Source: an uncultured Dongia sp. (lineage in GTDB: Bacteria; Pseudomonadota; Alphaproteobacteria; Dongiales; Dongiaceae). From it: DNA of 64,000 nucleotides. The stretch's first letter is position 1; each line of letters begins with the position of its first letter. The notes beneath the pieces were generated by a model. It was given only the letters and a program-made list of their open reading frames with translations. It was not told the origin of the DNA and did not search any database. Shown here in pieces: positions 1-9,274 of the stretch. The translations under genes were made by a program, and so were the position numbers. The DNA lies in NCBI RefSeq assembly GCF_936916975.1, contig NZ_CAKZGO010000022.1, positions 62,001-126,000 of the forward strand, in the 5' to 3' direction.

Positions 1-38
1 CGGCCGGACGTGGGTCGCTGGTCGACATCCTGGCCTAG
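1..38 (+). CDS. C-terminal tail of an upstream gene (partial)
   Basis: The window opens in a possible reading frame starting at base 3 that ends with TAG at 36-38, giving a tail ending in LVDILA. Its codons are GC-rich in the third position, like the other genes here. It is far too short to name, and could also be a chance frame. Confidence 0.3.
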   Translation, partial: AGRGSLVDILA

Positions 39-191
39 TTCGGCCCTCCTTCTTCGCCGTTACCTGCGCCGAAACTGGCGTTTTCCCAATATTGCGCGAT
101 AGACTGCCGCCAACAGCCGGCACCCATCTGGGTGTGGGCCGAGTCGCTGACTATGTGAGCGGCATTGTTTGGGAACGGCATTGAGGGCGAT

Positions 192-1850
192 GTGACGGAA
201 GACAGCTCGAAGAAGCCAGGTGACGAGGCATTGAAATCGATCGAGCCGGCGATGGTGGCCATCGAAGAAGGCCGCATTGAAGATGCCAGCCGGATCTGTG
301 CTGAATTGGTCGCTGCCGACCCCACGGATTCCGATGCGTTGCATCTCCTCGGTGTCATCGGCTTCCAGAACGGTGCGGCGCCGGACCAGGCGCTTGATCT
401 CATCGATCGGGCCGCCGCCCTCGACCCGGAACGGGCGCAGTATCAGAACAGCCGCGGCGCATTGCTCTATGCGCTGGGACGCAACGACGATGCGGAGGTC
501 AGCTTCCGCCGTGCCACCGTCCTCAAGCCCGAAGACGGCATGGCCTGGAACAATCTTGGCAATGCGCTACTGCGGCTCGACCGTGTCGAAGAGGCCGAGA
601 CCGCCTTCCGACGGGCCCTGGTCAAGCCGCCAATCCTGGTTGCTGCCATCAACAATCTCGGCATCGCGATCAAGCGCCGCGGCCAGTTCGACAAGGCGCT
701 GATCTGCTTCCGCGAAGCCGTTCTCCATGACCCGACCTTCGTCGATGCCCACTTCAACCTCGGCGAAATTCTCTATCAGCTGGACCAGATGCCGGAAGCG
801 GAAGCCTGCTTCCGCGAAGCGCTCAAGCTCGACCCGAAATGCGCCCCGGCCTATGCCTCACTGGCGCAAGCACTCCACGACCAGTCGCGGCCCGACGATG
901 CGATGACGGTCATCCGCGAAGGCCTCGCCGAATTGCCGGATGACGAAGATCTGGCCTTTGCGCTGCGTCTGCAATTGTCGAGCATGGTGCCGGCCTGGCA
1001 TATTCCGATGATCAACGATGACGAGCGCAACGTCGCCTATCATCAGGCGCTGGAACGCGCCGTGCGGCCGGGTGATACGGTGTTTGAGATCGGCACCGGT
1101 TCCGGCATCGTCGCCATGATGGCGGCTCGCGCCGGCGCCGGCAAAGTCGTCACCTGCGAGGTGCTGCCGATCATGGCGGATACCGCCCGCGATATCATCG
1201 CGCAGAACGGCTATGGCGACCGCATCACGGTCATCAACAAGAAATCGACCCAGCTGCGCCTCGGCGAAGACCTGCCGGAACCCGCCGATCTCTTTGTCTC
1301 CGAACTGATCAATGTCGGCATGCTGGCGCCCAACATGCTCTCCATCATCCGCCATGCGCGCGAGAATCTGGTTAAGCCGGAAGGCCGCATCATTCCGGAA
1401 TCCGCGACAGTCTACGGCGCGCTGCTGCAATGCGACCATCTGGCGCGCATCAATCCGGTGCGCAACGTCGCCGGTTTCGACATGTCGGGCATGGACCAGT
1501 TCCGCTCGCCCGGCTACGCCCAGATCGACCTGGCGGCCGACCCGCATCAACGCCTCTCCGACCGGTTTGCAGCGCTTGCCTTCGACTTTCGCACTGACAT
1601 GAAGGAAATGGACAGCCATCGCCAGGTGGTGACGGTGACTGAGGCGGGCGTCTGTCACGGCGTCGCGTTCTGGTTCGATCTCCATATGTTCGAGGACATC
1701 GTCTATCGCTCCGACAGCCCGGCCAGAGTCAACCATTGGAAACAGGCGATGCATTTCTTTGCCAAGCCCGTTGCGGTGCAGCCCGGTGACCAACTGACGC
1801 TCGCCGTCGGCTACGACAACACGCGGATATTCTTCAACCTGGTGGACTGA
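192..1850 (+). CDS. TPR-repeat protein fused to PRMT-like methyltransferase
   Basis: The first half holds about six tetratricopeptide repeats (roughly residues 20-250, with WNNLGNAL- and AINNLGIA-type helices). The second half is a class I SAM-dependent methyltransferase whose motif I, EIGTGSG, starts near residue 300. Motif SELINVG and the following PEGRIIPES are typical of the protein arginine methyltransferase fold, so a protein substrate held by the TPRs is a reasonable inference. The second glutamate of the PRMT double-E loop is not evident (SELINVGMLAPN), so arginine specificity is uncertain. I chose GTG at 192 because GAGGG lies just upstream; an in-frame TTG at 165 would add nine residues. 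Confidence 0.8.
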   Translation: MTEDSSKKPGDEALKSIEPAMVAIEEGRIEDASRICAELVAADPTDSDALHLLGVIGFQNGAAPDQALDLIDRAAALDPERAQYQNSRGALLYALGRNDDAEVSFRRATVLKPEDGMAWNNLGNALLRLDRVEEAETAFRRALVKPPILVAAINNLGIAIKRRGQFDKALICFREAVLHDPTFVDAHFNLGEILYQLDQMPEAEACFREALKLDPKCAPAYASLAQALHDQSRPDDAMTVIREGLAELPDDEDLAFALRLQLSSMVPAWHIPMINDDERNVAYHQALERAVRPGDTVFEIGTGSGIVAMMAARAGAGKVVTCEVLPIMADTARDIIAQNGYGDRITVINKKSTQLRLGEDLPEPADLFVSELINVGMLAPNMLSIIRHARENLVKPEGRIIPESATVYGALLQCDHLARINPVRNVAGFDMSGMDQFRSPGYAQIDLAADPHQRLSDRFAALAFDFRTDMKEMDSHRQVVTVTEAGVCHGVAFWFDLHMFEDIVYRSDSPARVNHWKQAMHFFAKPVAVQPGDQLTLAVGYDNTRIFFNLVD

Positions 1851-1989
1851 CACCACCCGTTAGCGCGTATTGGATTTGTATCCAGACATTGTCTCCTCCC
1901 ATGCGCATGACCGTCATGCGGCGGCGCCGATTGTGCGCTATGCCGGCGCGGACTAGCTTCGGGCGCATCGCAGCGGGGAGAGATGCAGG

Positions 1990-2907
1990 ATGCCCATCTG
2001 GGCGCTTTACACCTTGGTGGTCGTCATCTGGGGGTCGTCCTGGTACGGCATTGAGCAACAGCTGGGTGTCGTGGCGCCGCAGGTGTCGCTGGCCTATCGC
2101 TTCCTGCTGTCGGCGGCGATCCTGCTCGGCTATTGCGCGATCCGGCGCCGCAGCCTGCGCTTTCCACCGCGCGCTTTTCTGCTGATGGCGGTCCAGGGTT
2201 TCTGCCTGTTCTGCGCCAATTACATCCTGTTCTATTTCGCCGGCATGCATCTGGTGAGCGGGCTGCTGGCGGTCTGCTTCTCCACCATGTCGGTCATGAA
2301 CATCGTCAATCTGGCGCTGCTGTTCCGCCAGCGGATCGATCGCCGCGCTTTGCTGGCGGCGATGATCGGCCTTGTTGGATTGGGTTTCGTCTTTTATCCC
2401 GAATTGCAGAAAAGCGGTTTGGGTACCGACCCGGCCTGGGGGCTGGGACTGTCCCTGCTCGCGACGTATCTCGCCTCGCTCGGCAACATGGTCACGGTCC
2501 GGCTGAAGGTGCTCAGCATTCCGGTCCTTGAATCCAACACGATCGGCATGAGCTTCGGCGCGCTGTTCTGTATCGCCTTCGCCGTGGCGGCGGGTGCGGC
2601 GTTCAACTATGACCCGCGACCCGGCTATACCATCGCGCTCATCGGCCTGGCGCTCTTTGCGACCGTGATCGGTTTTGGTTGCTACCTCACTCTGGTGCAG
2701 CGGATCGGGGCTGCGCGGGCGGCCTATTCCAGTGTGATGTTCCCGGTGGTGGCGCTGACGCTCTCGACCCTGCTGGAGGGCTATCATTGGTCCCCTCTGG
2801 CAGGATTGGGCTTTGCTTTGGTACTGTCCGGCAATCTTCTGGTGCTGACGCGGCCCCGTGATATCGCGGTAGCGCAACCAGATCCAACCGCGTCCCGTTT
2901 GTCCTGA
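1990..2907 (+). CDS. DMT-superfamily (EamA) transporter
   Basis: A 305-residue, highly hydrophobic protein with about ten predicted membrane helices in two homologous halves, the usual size and layout of EamA/RhaT-type drug/metabolite exporters. The N terminus (VVVIWGSSWYGIE) matches the first-helix pattern of the family, in which a W-G-S stretch is common. The ATG follows GGGGAGAG. The aminotransferase starts 13 bases after its stop, so the two are probably cotranscribed, and export of an amino acid or related metabolite is possible. The substrate cannot be read from sequence. Confidence 0.85.
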   Translation: MPIWALYTLVVVIWGSSWYGIEQQLGVVAPQVSLAYRFLLSAAILLGYCAIRRRSLRFPPRAFLLMAVQGFCLFCANYILFYFAGMHLVSGLLAVCFSTMSVMNIVNLALLFRQRIDRRALLAAMIGLVGLGFVFYPELQKSGLGTDPAWGLGLSLLATYLASLGNMVTVRLKVLSIPVLESNTIGMSFGALFCIAFAVAAGAAFNYDPRPGYTIALIGLALFATVIGFGCYLTLVQRIGAARAAYSSVMFPVVALTLSTLLEGYHWSPLAGLGFALVLSGNLLVLTRPRDIAVAQPDPTASRLS

Positions 2908-2920
2908 AGGTCATCCCGAC

Positions 2921-4090
2921 ATGAACGCCACGTCTTTTCAGATCCGTCCCGCCATCGAACATCTGGAGGATTCCCAGATCGTCGATGTCTGGAAAATGGG
3001 CTTCACCATTCCCGATGTGGTGGGGTTGTGGGTGGGGGAAGGCGATCTGCCGACGACCAAATTCGTCTGTGATGCGGCAGCGCTGGCGCTCTCCGAGGGC
3101 AAGACCTTCTACACCTATAAGCGCGGTATCCCGGAGCTGCGCCAGGCGCTGATCGACTATCACCGCCGGCTCTACAATGTCGAGTTGACCGAGGATCGCA
3201 TCGCCGTCACCTCGGGCGGCATGAATGCGATGATGCTGATCGTCCAGACGCTGATCGGTGCCGGTGACAACATGGTGTGCGTGAGCCCGGTCTGGCCGAA
3301 CATCTTCCGCGCGGTCGAAATCATGGGCGGCGAGCCGCGTCAGGTGGCGATGACCGGCCATGGCGACGGCTGGCATCTCGACCTCGACCAACTGTTCGCG
3401 GCCTGCGATGGGCGCACCCGGGCCATCTATGTGGCGACACCGGGCAATCCGACCGGCTGGGTGATGCCCGAGGACCAGCGCCATGCGGTCTTGGATTTCT
3501 GCCGGGCCCGCGGCATCGCGCTCATCTCCGACGAAGTTTATAACCGTCTCATCTATACCAAGCCGGTGGCGCCCTCTTTCCTGGAGATCGCGCAGCCGGA
3601 CGATCCGGTGTTCGTGGTTAACAGCTTCTCCAAGACCTGGGCAATGACCGGCTGGCGCGTGGGCTGGATGGTGATGCCCAAATCCGCCGTGGCGCCGATG
3701 GACCGCCTGATCGAATTCAACACGTCGGGCGGCCAGCCCTTCCTGCAGGCGGCTTGCGTCAAAGCGATTACCGAGGGCGAGGACTGGGTCAAGTGGATGG
3801 TCGCCCGCTGCAAGAGCGGGCGCGACCTGGTGATGGAACGGCTGGCCGGCATGAACCGGGTCCGCGTCATTCCGGCCGACGCCTCGTTCTATCTGATGAT
3901 GCAGGTCGACGAGATGGGCAGCGCATTCGAGTTCTGCAAACGCCTGGTGGTGGAGGGCAAGGTCGGCCTGGCGCCGGGCACGGCATTCGGCGCCGGCGGC
4001 GAAGGGTATCTGCGCCTATGCTATGCCCAGTCCAACGAGCGCCTGTCGCTGGCGATGGACCGCTTCGAGGCCTTCCTGCGCAAATCCTGA
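2921..4090 (+). CDS. PLP-dependent aminotransferase, class I/II
   Basis: A 389-residue fold-type I aminotransferase. The Schiff-base lysine is K238 in SFSKTWAMTGWRVGW. The cofactor-binding TPGNPTGW and the DEVYNRLIY segment (Asp/Tyr contacting pyridine nitrogen and oxygen) are present, as is the C-terminal substrate arginine region GYLRLCYAQS. It is of the aspartate/aromatic aminotransferase group and the amino donor cannot be fixed. It sits between a DMT exporter and an amino-acid ABC binding protein, consistent with amino acid turnover. Confidence 0.88.
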   Translation: MNATSFQIRPAIEHLEDSQIVDVWKMGFTIPDVVGLWVGEGDLPTTKFVCDAAALALSEGKTFYTYKRGIPELRQALIDYHRRLYNVELTEDRIAVTSGGMNAMMLIVQTLIGAGDNMVCVSPVWPNIFRAVEIMGGEPRQVAMTGHGDGWHLDLDQLFAACDGRTRAIYVATPGNPTGWVMPEDQRHAVLDFCRARGIALISDEVYNRLIYTKPVAPSFLEIAQPDDPVFVVNSFSKTWAMTGWRVGWMVMPKSAVAPMDRLIEFNTSGGQPFLQAACVKAITEGEDWVKWMVARCKSGRDLVMERLAGMNRVRVIPADASFYLMMQVDEMGSAFEFCKRLVVEGKVGLAPGTAFGAGGEGYLRLCYAQSNERLSLAMDRFEAFLRKS

Positions 4091-4224
4091 AAACCGGCGA
4101 ATCGGGGGCTTTGGCGCCAAAACGGGGCCGTTCTCACGGTGAATTGTCCGTTCTGGGGCCTCAACGCCGCTACCCAAGCCAGAATTCCCTATGCTAGTCT
4201 TTCGGGGTAGCCGATCCACCTCCG

Positions 4225-4230
4225 TATAAT
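4225..4230 (+). promoter_or_regulatory. possible -10 element
   Basis: A perfect TATAAT lies 77 bases upstream of the binding-protein ATG. No convincing -35 is seen at 16-18 bases upstream, so this is only a candidate promoter for the transporter transcript. Confidence 0.3.
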
Positions 4231-4306
4231 GGTCGACGCAAGAACGACCCACGGGGAGGCAGACGATGCCGGTATCGGAGTCATCAACTTTGACCAGGGA
4301 ACTATC

Positions 4307-5119
4307 ATGAAAAAGAGCTTGTTTGGGAGCCTCGTCGCCGGTGCAGTTTTGGCGGTCATGGCCGTCAGCGCCCAGGCGCAGGACAAGGTTTACAAGGTCG
4401 GCATGGACCAGACCGACTATCCGCCCTTCGCCACCAAGGACACCAGCGGCAAGTGGACCGGCTGGGAAGTCGATCTCGCCATGGCGGTGTGCGACGCTGC
4501 GAAGATCAAATGCGAACTGACCCCGACCGCCTGGGACGGCATCATCCCGGCGCTGCAGGAAGGCAAGATCGACTTCATCTTCGCCTCGATGACGATCAAC
4601 GACGATCGCAAGCAGCAGGTCAATTTCACGCATTTCTACTATGACTCGACCACCATCATCATCGGCCCGAAATCGGACACGACCAAGATCGATTTCGACA
4701 ATCCGGAATCGATGAAGGGCAAGGTGATGGGCGCGCAGAATGCGACCATCCATTCCAAGTTCCTGCAGGCGCGCTTCGGCTCCGCGGCCGAGATCAAGAC
4801 CTATGACGGTCTCGACACCGCGCTCGCCGATCTCGGTGCCGCACGCCTCGATTACGTGCAGGAAGGCCGCTCGACCATGGCCCCGTTCCTGGCTTCGGAA
4901 GCGGGTAAGGATTACGAAGAAAAGGCCGTTGTCCCGGCTGATCCGATCATGGGTGAAGGCGTCGGTGCCGCCGTCCGCAAGGACGACCAGGCGACGCTCG
5001 ATCTGCTCAATGCCGCGATCAAGGAAGTCGTGGTGAGCGGCAAGTATGACGAGATCACCGCGAAATACCCGGAACTCGAAGGCATGCTGGTGAAGCCGTC
5101 CTTTACGGCGACCAACTAA
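4307..5119 (+). CDS. amino-acid ABC transporter substrate-binding protein
   Basis: A 270-residue periplasmic binding protein of family 3 (polar amino acids). It starts with signal peptide MKKSLFGSLVAGAVLAVMAV, cleaved around AQAQ. The mature start has the family pattern YKVGMDQTDYPPFATKDTSGK followed by GWEVDLAMAVCDAAKIKCE, and the WDGIIPALQEGKIDFI segment that contacts ligand alpha groups. ATG at 4307 is preferred because AGGGA lies seven bases upstream and the signal peptide begins there; the frame is open further upstream without one. A strong terminator follows, so the binding protein is probably made in excess of the permeases downstream. Confidence 0.92.
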   Translation: MKKSLFGSLVAGAVLAVMAVSAQAQDKVYKVGMDQTDYPPFATKDTSGKWTGWEVDLAMAVCDAAKIKCELTPTAWDGIIPALQEGKIDFIFASMTINDDRKQQVNFTHFYYDSTTIIIGPKSDTTKIDFDNPESMKGKVMGAQNATIHSKFLQARFGSAAEIKTYDGLDTALADLGAARLDYVQEGRSTMAPFLASEAGKDYEEKAVVPADPIMGEGVGAAVRKDDQATLDLLNAAIKEVVVSGKYDEITAKYPELEGMLVKPSFTATN

Positions 5120-5140
5120 GATCCTTCGATTGACAGAGTG

Positions 5141-5171
5141 AGCCGCCCGGTGACAAGCCGGGCGGTTTTTC
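5141..5171 (+). terminator. Rho-independent terminator after binding protein
   Basis: An 8-bp perfect stem, CCGCCCGG (5143-5150) with CCGGGCGG (5158-5165), has a 7-base loop and is followed by TTTTTCTTT. It lies 23 bases past the binding-protein stop and would limit read-through into the permeases. Confidence 0.85.
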
Positions 5172-5322
5172 TTTGCCCCCCTGTCAGTTTTCTTTGCCCG
5201 GCCATGTGCCGGCAGCAATGCAGTATTGCTGACAGTGGCGAACGGGGGGTACGATCCCCCTAACGAGCTGGGTCAACCCGGCCGGCAGGGGTGGATCCAG
5301 AGGCTTTTCGAGGGGACTGGCA

Positions 5323-6048
5323 TTGGCTGAACCACAATCCTTATGGATGAGCCTCGCCTGGGGCGATGCAGGCTATGGTGATGACTTTTTCTGGGGCGTT
5401 TGCAATACCCTACTGATATCCGTCTGTGCTTACGCGGTCGCGTTGGTGATTGGCCTGCTGGGGGCATGGGCCAAACTCTGTCATATCAAGGTGCTCAACC
5501 GAGCCGGCGACACCTACACGACCGTCGTGCGCTCCTTACCAGAACTGCTGTTCATCCTTCTCATTTTTTATGCTGGTACCCCGGCACTGACGAGACTTCT
5601 GGTGAATATTCATCTTGTCGAGGAAGGATTCGAGATTAACCCGACGGGCGCCGTCATCTTCGCACTCTCGGTTATTTACGGCGCCTATCTCACCGATGTG
5701 CTGCGCGGCGGTATTCAGTCCGTTCCCAAGGGACAGATTGAGGCGGCGAAGGCATATGGCATGCATGCCCCATTGCGCTTTGTACGCATCCTTTTTCCAC
5801 AGATGATCCGTTTTGCTATCCCCGGAATGGGCAATCAATGGCTCAACATCACCAAGGATAGCGCCTTGGTGAGCGTAGTCGGCGCCACTGAATTGCTTTC
5901 CGTGGGTCGGGGTGCTGCGAATTCGACGAAGCATTTCATGTTCTACTTCGGCGTGACGGCGCTACTTTACCTCGCACTCACCGTGTTTTCGCTCGCCCTG
6001 TTAAGCCAACTTGAAAAACGCGCCAATCGCGGCGTTCGGCGCGTGTAA
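5323..6048 (+). CDS. amino-acid ABC transporter permease (HisQ type)
   Basis: A 241-residue inner-membrane permease of the polar amino acid family. It shows the EAA loop, here IEAAKAYGMHAPLRFVRILF, and the family's VVRSLPELLFILLIFY stretch. It is probably half of a heterodimer with the next gene. The TTG start is supported by GAGGGG seven bases upstream; the next in-frame ATG is at 5344. Base composition looks less GC-rich than in the surrounding genes. No ATPase gene accompanies the pair. Confidence 0.9.
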   Translation: MAEPQSLWMSLAWGDAGYGDDFFWGVCNTLLISVCAYAVALVIGLLGAWAKLCHIKVLNRAGDTYTTVVRSLPELLFILLIFYAGTPALTRLLVNIHLVEEGFEINPTGAVIFALSVIYGAYLTDVLRGGIQSVPKGQIEAAKAYGMHAPLRFVRILFPQMIRFAIPGMGNQWLNITKDSALVSVVGATELLSVGRGAANSTKHFMFYFGVTALLYLALTVFSLALLSQLEKRANRGVRRV

Positions 6049-6061
6049 GGAGAGCCGCGAT

Positions 6062-6787
6062 ATGAAGTTCGATGTCGGCTACATGATCGCCGTGGTGATG
6101 CCGCAGCTCATCTGGGCAATTCCGATGACGCTGACACTCACCATTGTCTGCGCCATCATCGGCAATGCACTGGCGATCCCGGTGGCTCTCGCCCGTCTGG
6201 CGGTGAATCCGATCCTTTGGATTCCCGCACGCCTGTTCATCCTGCTAATGCGCGGCACACCGCTGCTGGTGCAGCTCTACTTCATCTATTATGGTGTGGG
6301 CCAGCTGATTCCTGGCTGGATGATGCGCGGCTATCCCTTCCTACGTGATGGCATTTGGTATGCGATCTTCGCGCTCAGCATCAACACGGCGGGCTATACT
6401 GGCGAGATTCTCCGGGGTGCGCTGCTCGCCGTGCCTTACGGCGAGATCGAGGCTGCTCGTGCCTTTGGCATGAGTCGTTCGCAGGTCTTCTGGCGCGTAC
6501 GCCTGCCGCGCGCCATCCGCATTTGCTTGCCGACGATGAGTTCAGAAACCATCTTGCTTCTGAAAGCCACATCCCTCGCATCTCTCGTTACCGTCAACGA
6601 AGTGTTGCGCACGGCGAATACGATCCGCATCGAGACCTACCGCGTCTATGATACATTGATCGGGGCGGCGATTGTCTATTTCATCATCGTCTACGGCTTG
6701 ACGCGTGGCCTCAACTGGCTGGAGCGCCGGCTCAACAGGGATCGCCTGGCGATACCCAGCACCATCAAGTCAGCCGTCAAGGCGTGA
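6062..6787 (+). CDS. amino-acid ABC transporter permease (HisM type)
   Basis: The second 241-residue permease of the pair. It has the RGTPLLVQLYFIYYG motif and an EAA loop (EIEAARAFGMSRSQVFWRV). The start at 6062 follows AAGGAG at 6047-6052, overlapping the end of the previous gene. Its stop overlaps the GTG of the next gene, so translation is coupled. Together with 4307-5119 and 5323-6048 it gives a binding protein and two permeases; the nucleotide-binding subunit must be encoded elsewhere. Confidence 0.9.
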   Translation: MKFDVGYMIAVVMPQLIWAIPMTLTLTIVCAIIGNALAIPVALARLAVNPILWIPARLFILLMRGTPLLVQLYFIYYGVGQLIPGWMMRGYPFLRDGIWYAIFALSINTAGYTGEILRGALLAVPYGEIEAARAFGMSRSQVFWRVRLPRAIRICLPTMSSETILLLKATSLASLVTVNEVLRTANTIRIETYRVYDTLIGAAIVYFIIVYGLTRGLNWLERRLNRDRLAIPSTIKSAVKA

Positions 6788-7812
6788 AGCATTACCTGCT
6801 CGTGCTATGGATCGCGGCTGCGCTGATCGGTTGCGCCGGCTATGGCTATTATTGGCATTACGTGGCCGGACGCTTGCAGACCGGGATCGAGGATTGGGCG
6901 GTCCAGCAGCGGGCACTCGGCCATGAGATTGCGTTCGAGACCGATCCGATCAGCGGCTTCCCCTTCGCCTTCCGGACGCAATTCCGCGCTGTCGCCTTGA
7001 CCTGGCATCTGCCCTCCGGTGCCGTGTCGATCGCGGGCGACCGGCTGACGGCGGAGCTGCGTCCCTGGAACCTGCAGGCCATTCATGTGATAAGCGCGCA
7101 GCCGCTCACGGCGTCGCTGGCGGATGGCGCCTCTGCGCCGCAGCAGGCGCGCTTGCGCGACGGTGTCGCGGACATTGCCCTTCATGGCGGCGGGCAGTTG
7201 AAGACTATCGCACTCACCGCATCAGGAGCCGAAATCGACGGCCCGCAAGGCACATACGCTGCTGACAAGGTAGAACTGGCTGTCGAGCTGCCGACCGACA
7301 TGCCGGCCGATTATCACCAGCCCTTGCTCGGTTTCGATGTGAACCTCGCTGCGCTGCGACTACCGCCGGGGCAGCGTGCGCTCACGGCCGAGGCGATCGA
7401 AACCACTGCTGCCGCCGGGTCGATCATGGGGCCGGTGCCGCCCGCCACCAGCCTGCGCGATGCGATCGCCGGCTGGGCTGGTGCCGGTGGCGTGCTCGAG
7501 CTCAAGAGCTTCACCTTCGCCCAGGCGCCATTGCGCGTGGCGGGCGAGGGGACGCTGACGCTGGACGAAGCCTTGCAGCCTTTGGGCGCGCTTGCCATCC
7601 GTGCGCAGGGTCTGCCCGACACGATCGCGCTTCTCGAGCGCGATGGCGTGATCGATGCCCAGGCTGCCAAGACCGGCGGCATCATGGCCAAGGGCCTCGC
7701 CAAGCCGGATGCGGAGGGGCATGAGGTGGTAAGCGTCAGCCTCAGTCTGCAGCAGGGTTATTTGTGGCTGGGCCCGGTGAAGCTGGCGCCCCTGCCGGCA
7801 GTCGCCTGGTAA
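6784..7812 (+). CDS. DUF2125 domain-containing exported protein
   Basis: A 342-residue protein with one N-terminal membrane segment or signal anchor (LLVLWIAAALIGCAGYGYYW) and a long periplasmic part. The pattern after it (FETDPISGFPFAFRTQF, then LRPWNLQAIHV) is that of DUF2125, a family conserved in alphaproteobacteria with no assigned function. The GTG start overlaps the permease stop (GTGA), implying coupling with the transporter. A bidirectional terminator follows at once. Confidence 0.75.
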   Translation: MKHYLLVLWIAAALIGCAGYGYYWHYVAGRLQTGIEDWAVQQRALGHEIAFETDPISGFPFAFRTQFRAVALTWHLPSGAVSIAGDRLTAELRPWNLQAIHVISAQPLTASLADGASAPQQARLRDGVADIALHGGGQLKTIALTASGAEIDGPQGTYAADKVELAVELPTDMPADYHQPLLGFDVNLAALRLPPGQRALTAEAIETTAAAGSIMGPVPPATSLRDAIAGWAGAGGVLELKSFTFAQAPLRVAGEGTLTLDEALQPLGALAIRAQGLPDTIALLERDGVIDAQAAKTGGIMAKGLAKPDAEGHEVVSVSLSLQQGYLWLGPVKLAPLPAVAW

Positions 7813-7816
7813 GAAA

Positions 7817-7842
7817 AAGGCCCGCTCGGTTGAGCGGGCCTT
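7817..7842. terminator. bidirectional terminator
   Basis: An 11-bp perfect stem, AAGGCCCGCTC (7817-7827) with GAGCGGGCCTT (7832-7842), with A-rich and T-containing flanks. It lies between the convergent DUF2125 and homospermidine synthase genes and can serve both. Confidence 0.85.
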
Positions 7843-7849
7843 CTGGTCT

Positions 7850-9274
7850 TCAGCGCCGAACGCGGAAGTTTTCGAACTGCCAGGGATCGGTCTGGTCGAG
7901 GTTCTTTTCCTTGAACAGGACGTTGCGATCCTTGAGCGGCGTCCAATCGGTGAAGCAGCCGACCACGGGACCCAGATAAGGCCGGCAGATGTCGAGGATG
8001 TAGTCATGGTCGATCTGTTCCGGCTCCACGACACCCTCATTGGGATGTTCGATCAGCCAGATAGCGCCGGCCAGCACCGGCGAGGCGATCTGCGGTGAGG
8101 TGGCGTTGTATTCCGGCCCCATGACGCGGCGCGCTTCTTCGATGGAAAGCTGCGAGCCATACCAATAGGCGCCGAAATCGCCCATCAGCAGCACGCCCAA
8201 TTCGTCGATGCCGGTGACGATCTCTTCGCCCAGCAGGCGGACATCGGTCTGCATGGTGAAGTTCTTTTCCTGGAACTCACGCACCGACAGGACCGCATCG
8301 TCGCACGGGTGATAGGCATAGTGCACGGTCGGGCGATAGGCGGCCTTGCCCTTTTCCATCACGGTGAAGTAGTCGGCCGTCGTGATCGATTCACCATGGG
8401 TGATGAGATAGGCGATCATCGGCCCGCCATGCGGCGTCCAGGAGCGCACCTCGGTGGTGCAGCCCGGCTGCTGCAGATAGATGGCGGCCTTGCTGCCGAC
8501 CTTATGTTCGACGGCGTTCTCCGGCAGCTTCTTCTCATGGGTGCCCCAGCCGAGCTCGGCCGGCTGGCATCCTTCGCCGACGAAGCCGGGGATCGACCAG
8601 GTGTTGACGAACTCGCCCGCCATCTTGGGAACGTCGGTGACCTGCTGGTCATGCTCGGCGACATGGATCGTCTTGACGCCGCAATCGCGCATGAGCTTCG
8701 CCCATTCTTCGCGTGACTTGGGCGTGGTCGTCTTCAACCCGCGCATGCGTGCGATGTCGAGCAGGGCCCGCTTGATGAAATGGGTAACGAGTCCGGGATT
8801 GGCGCCATGCGTGAGCAGGGCCGAGGGACCGTTCTTGGGGAATTTCTTGGCCGCTTCCATGGCCCGGTGGCGCAGGAAATAATTGGTGCGCTGTTCTTCC
8901 GGGATCGCGGTGTTGTCGTAGTAGTTTGCCCAGGGCTCGATGCAGGTGTCTTCGTAGAGCACGCCCTGCTTCTGGCACCAGGTGATGAGCGCCAATGAAT
9001 CGACCTCGACCGACAGATTGATCAGGAGATCGCCCTTGCCGAGATGCTTCGACAGCACCTTGGTATAATTCTTCTCGTGCAGCGGTTCGACGATGTAATT
9101 GACACCCTTGGCGATAAAGCGCGCTGCATCTTCGGTATGATCATGACCATCGATCACCGTGACGCGGCTCAAAGGCATGTCAAAATGACGCTCGATCAGC
9201 GGCATCGTGCACCGGCCGACCGAGCCATAACCAATCATTACAATACGGCCCTTATAGGGAAATTTTGCCATCAT
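7850..9274 (-). CDS. hss: homospermidine synthase
   Basis: A 474-residue enzyme, the usual length for bacterial homospermidine synthase. It makes sym-homospermidine from putrescine (or spermidine) in an NAD+-dependent reaction. The N-terminal Rossmann motif is IVMIGYGSVGRCTMP. Other family segments are VIDGHDH, GANPGLVTHFIKRALL and the conserved C-terminal half ending near PYLGPVVGC. The gene stands alone, with its own terminator. Homospermidine is a common polyamine of alphaproteobacteria, which fits the taxonomic reading. The start could be either of two adjacent ATG codons. Confidence 0.93.
   Translation of the reverse strand: MMAKFPYKGRIVMIGYGSVGRCTMPLIERHFDMPLSRVTVIDGHDHTEDAARFIAKGVNYIVEPLHEKNYTKVLSKHLGKGDLLINLSVEVDSLALITWCQKQGVLYEDTCIEPWANYYDNTAIPEEQRTNYFLRHRAMEAAKKFPKNGPSALLTHGANPGLVTHFIKRALLDIARMRGLKTTTPKSREEWAKLMRDCGVKTIHVAEHDQQVTDVPKMAGEFVNTWSIPGFVGEGCQPAELGWGTHEKKLPENAVEHKVGSKAAIYLQQPGCTTEVRSWTPHGGPMIAYLITHGESITTADYFTVMEKGKAAYRPTVHYAYHPCDDAVLSVREFQEKNFTMQTDVRLLGEEIVTGIDELGVLLMGDFGAYWYGSQLSIEEARRVMGPEYNATSPQIASPVLAGAIWLIEHPNEGVVEPEQIDHDYILDICRPYLGPVVGCFTDWTPLKDRNVLFKEKNLDQTDPWQFENFRVRR

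Noticed and set aside
4229-4306. Extended start of the amino-acid binding protein
   Set aside because: Non-hydrophobic leader before an evident signal peptide; AGGGA precedes the internal ATG.
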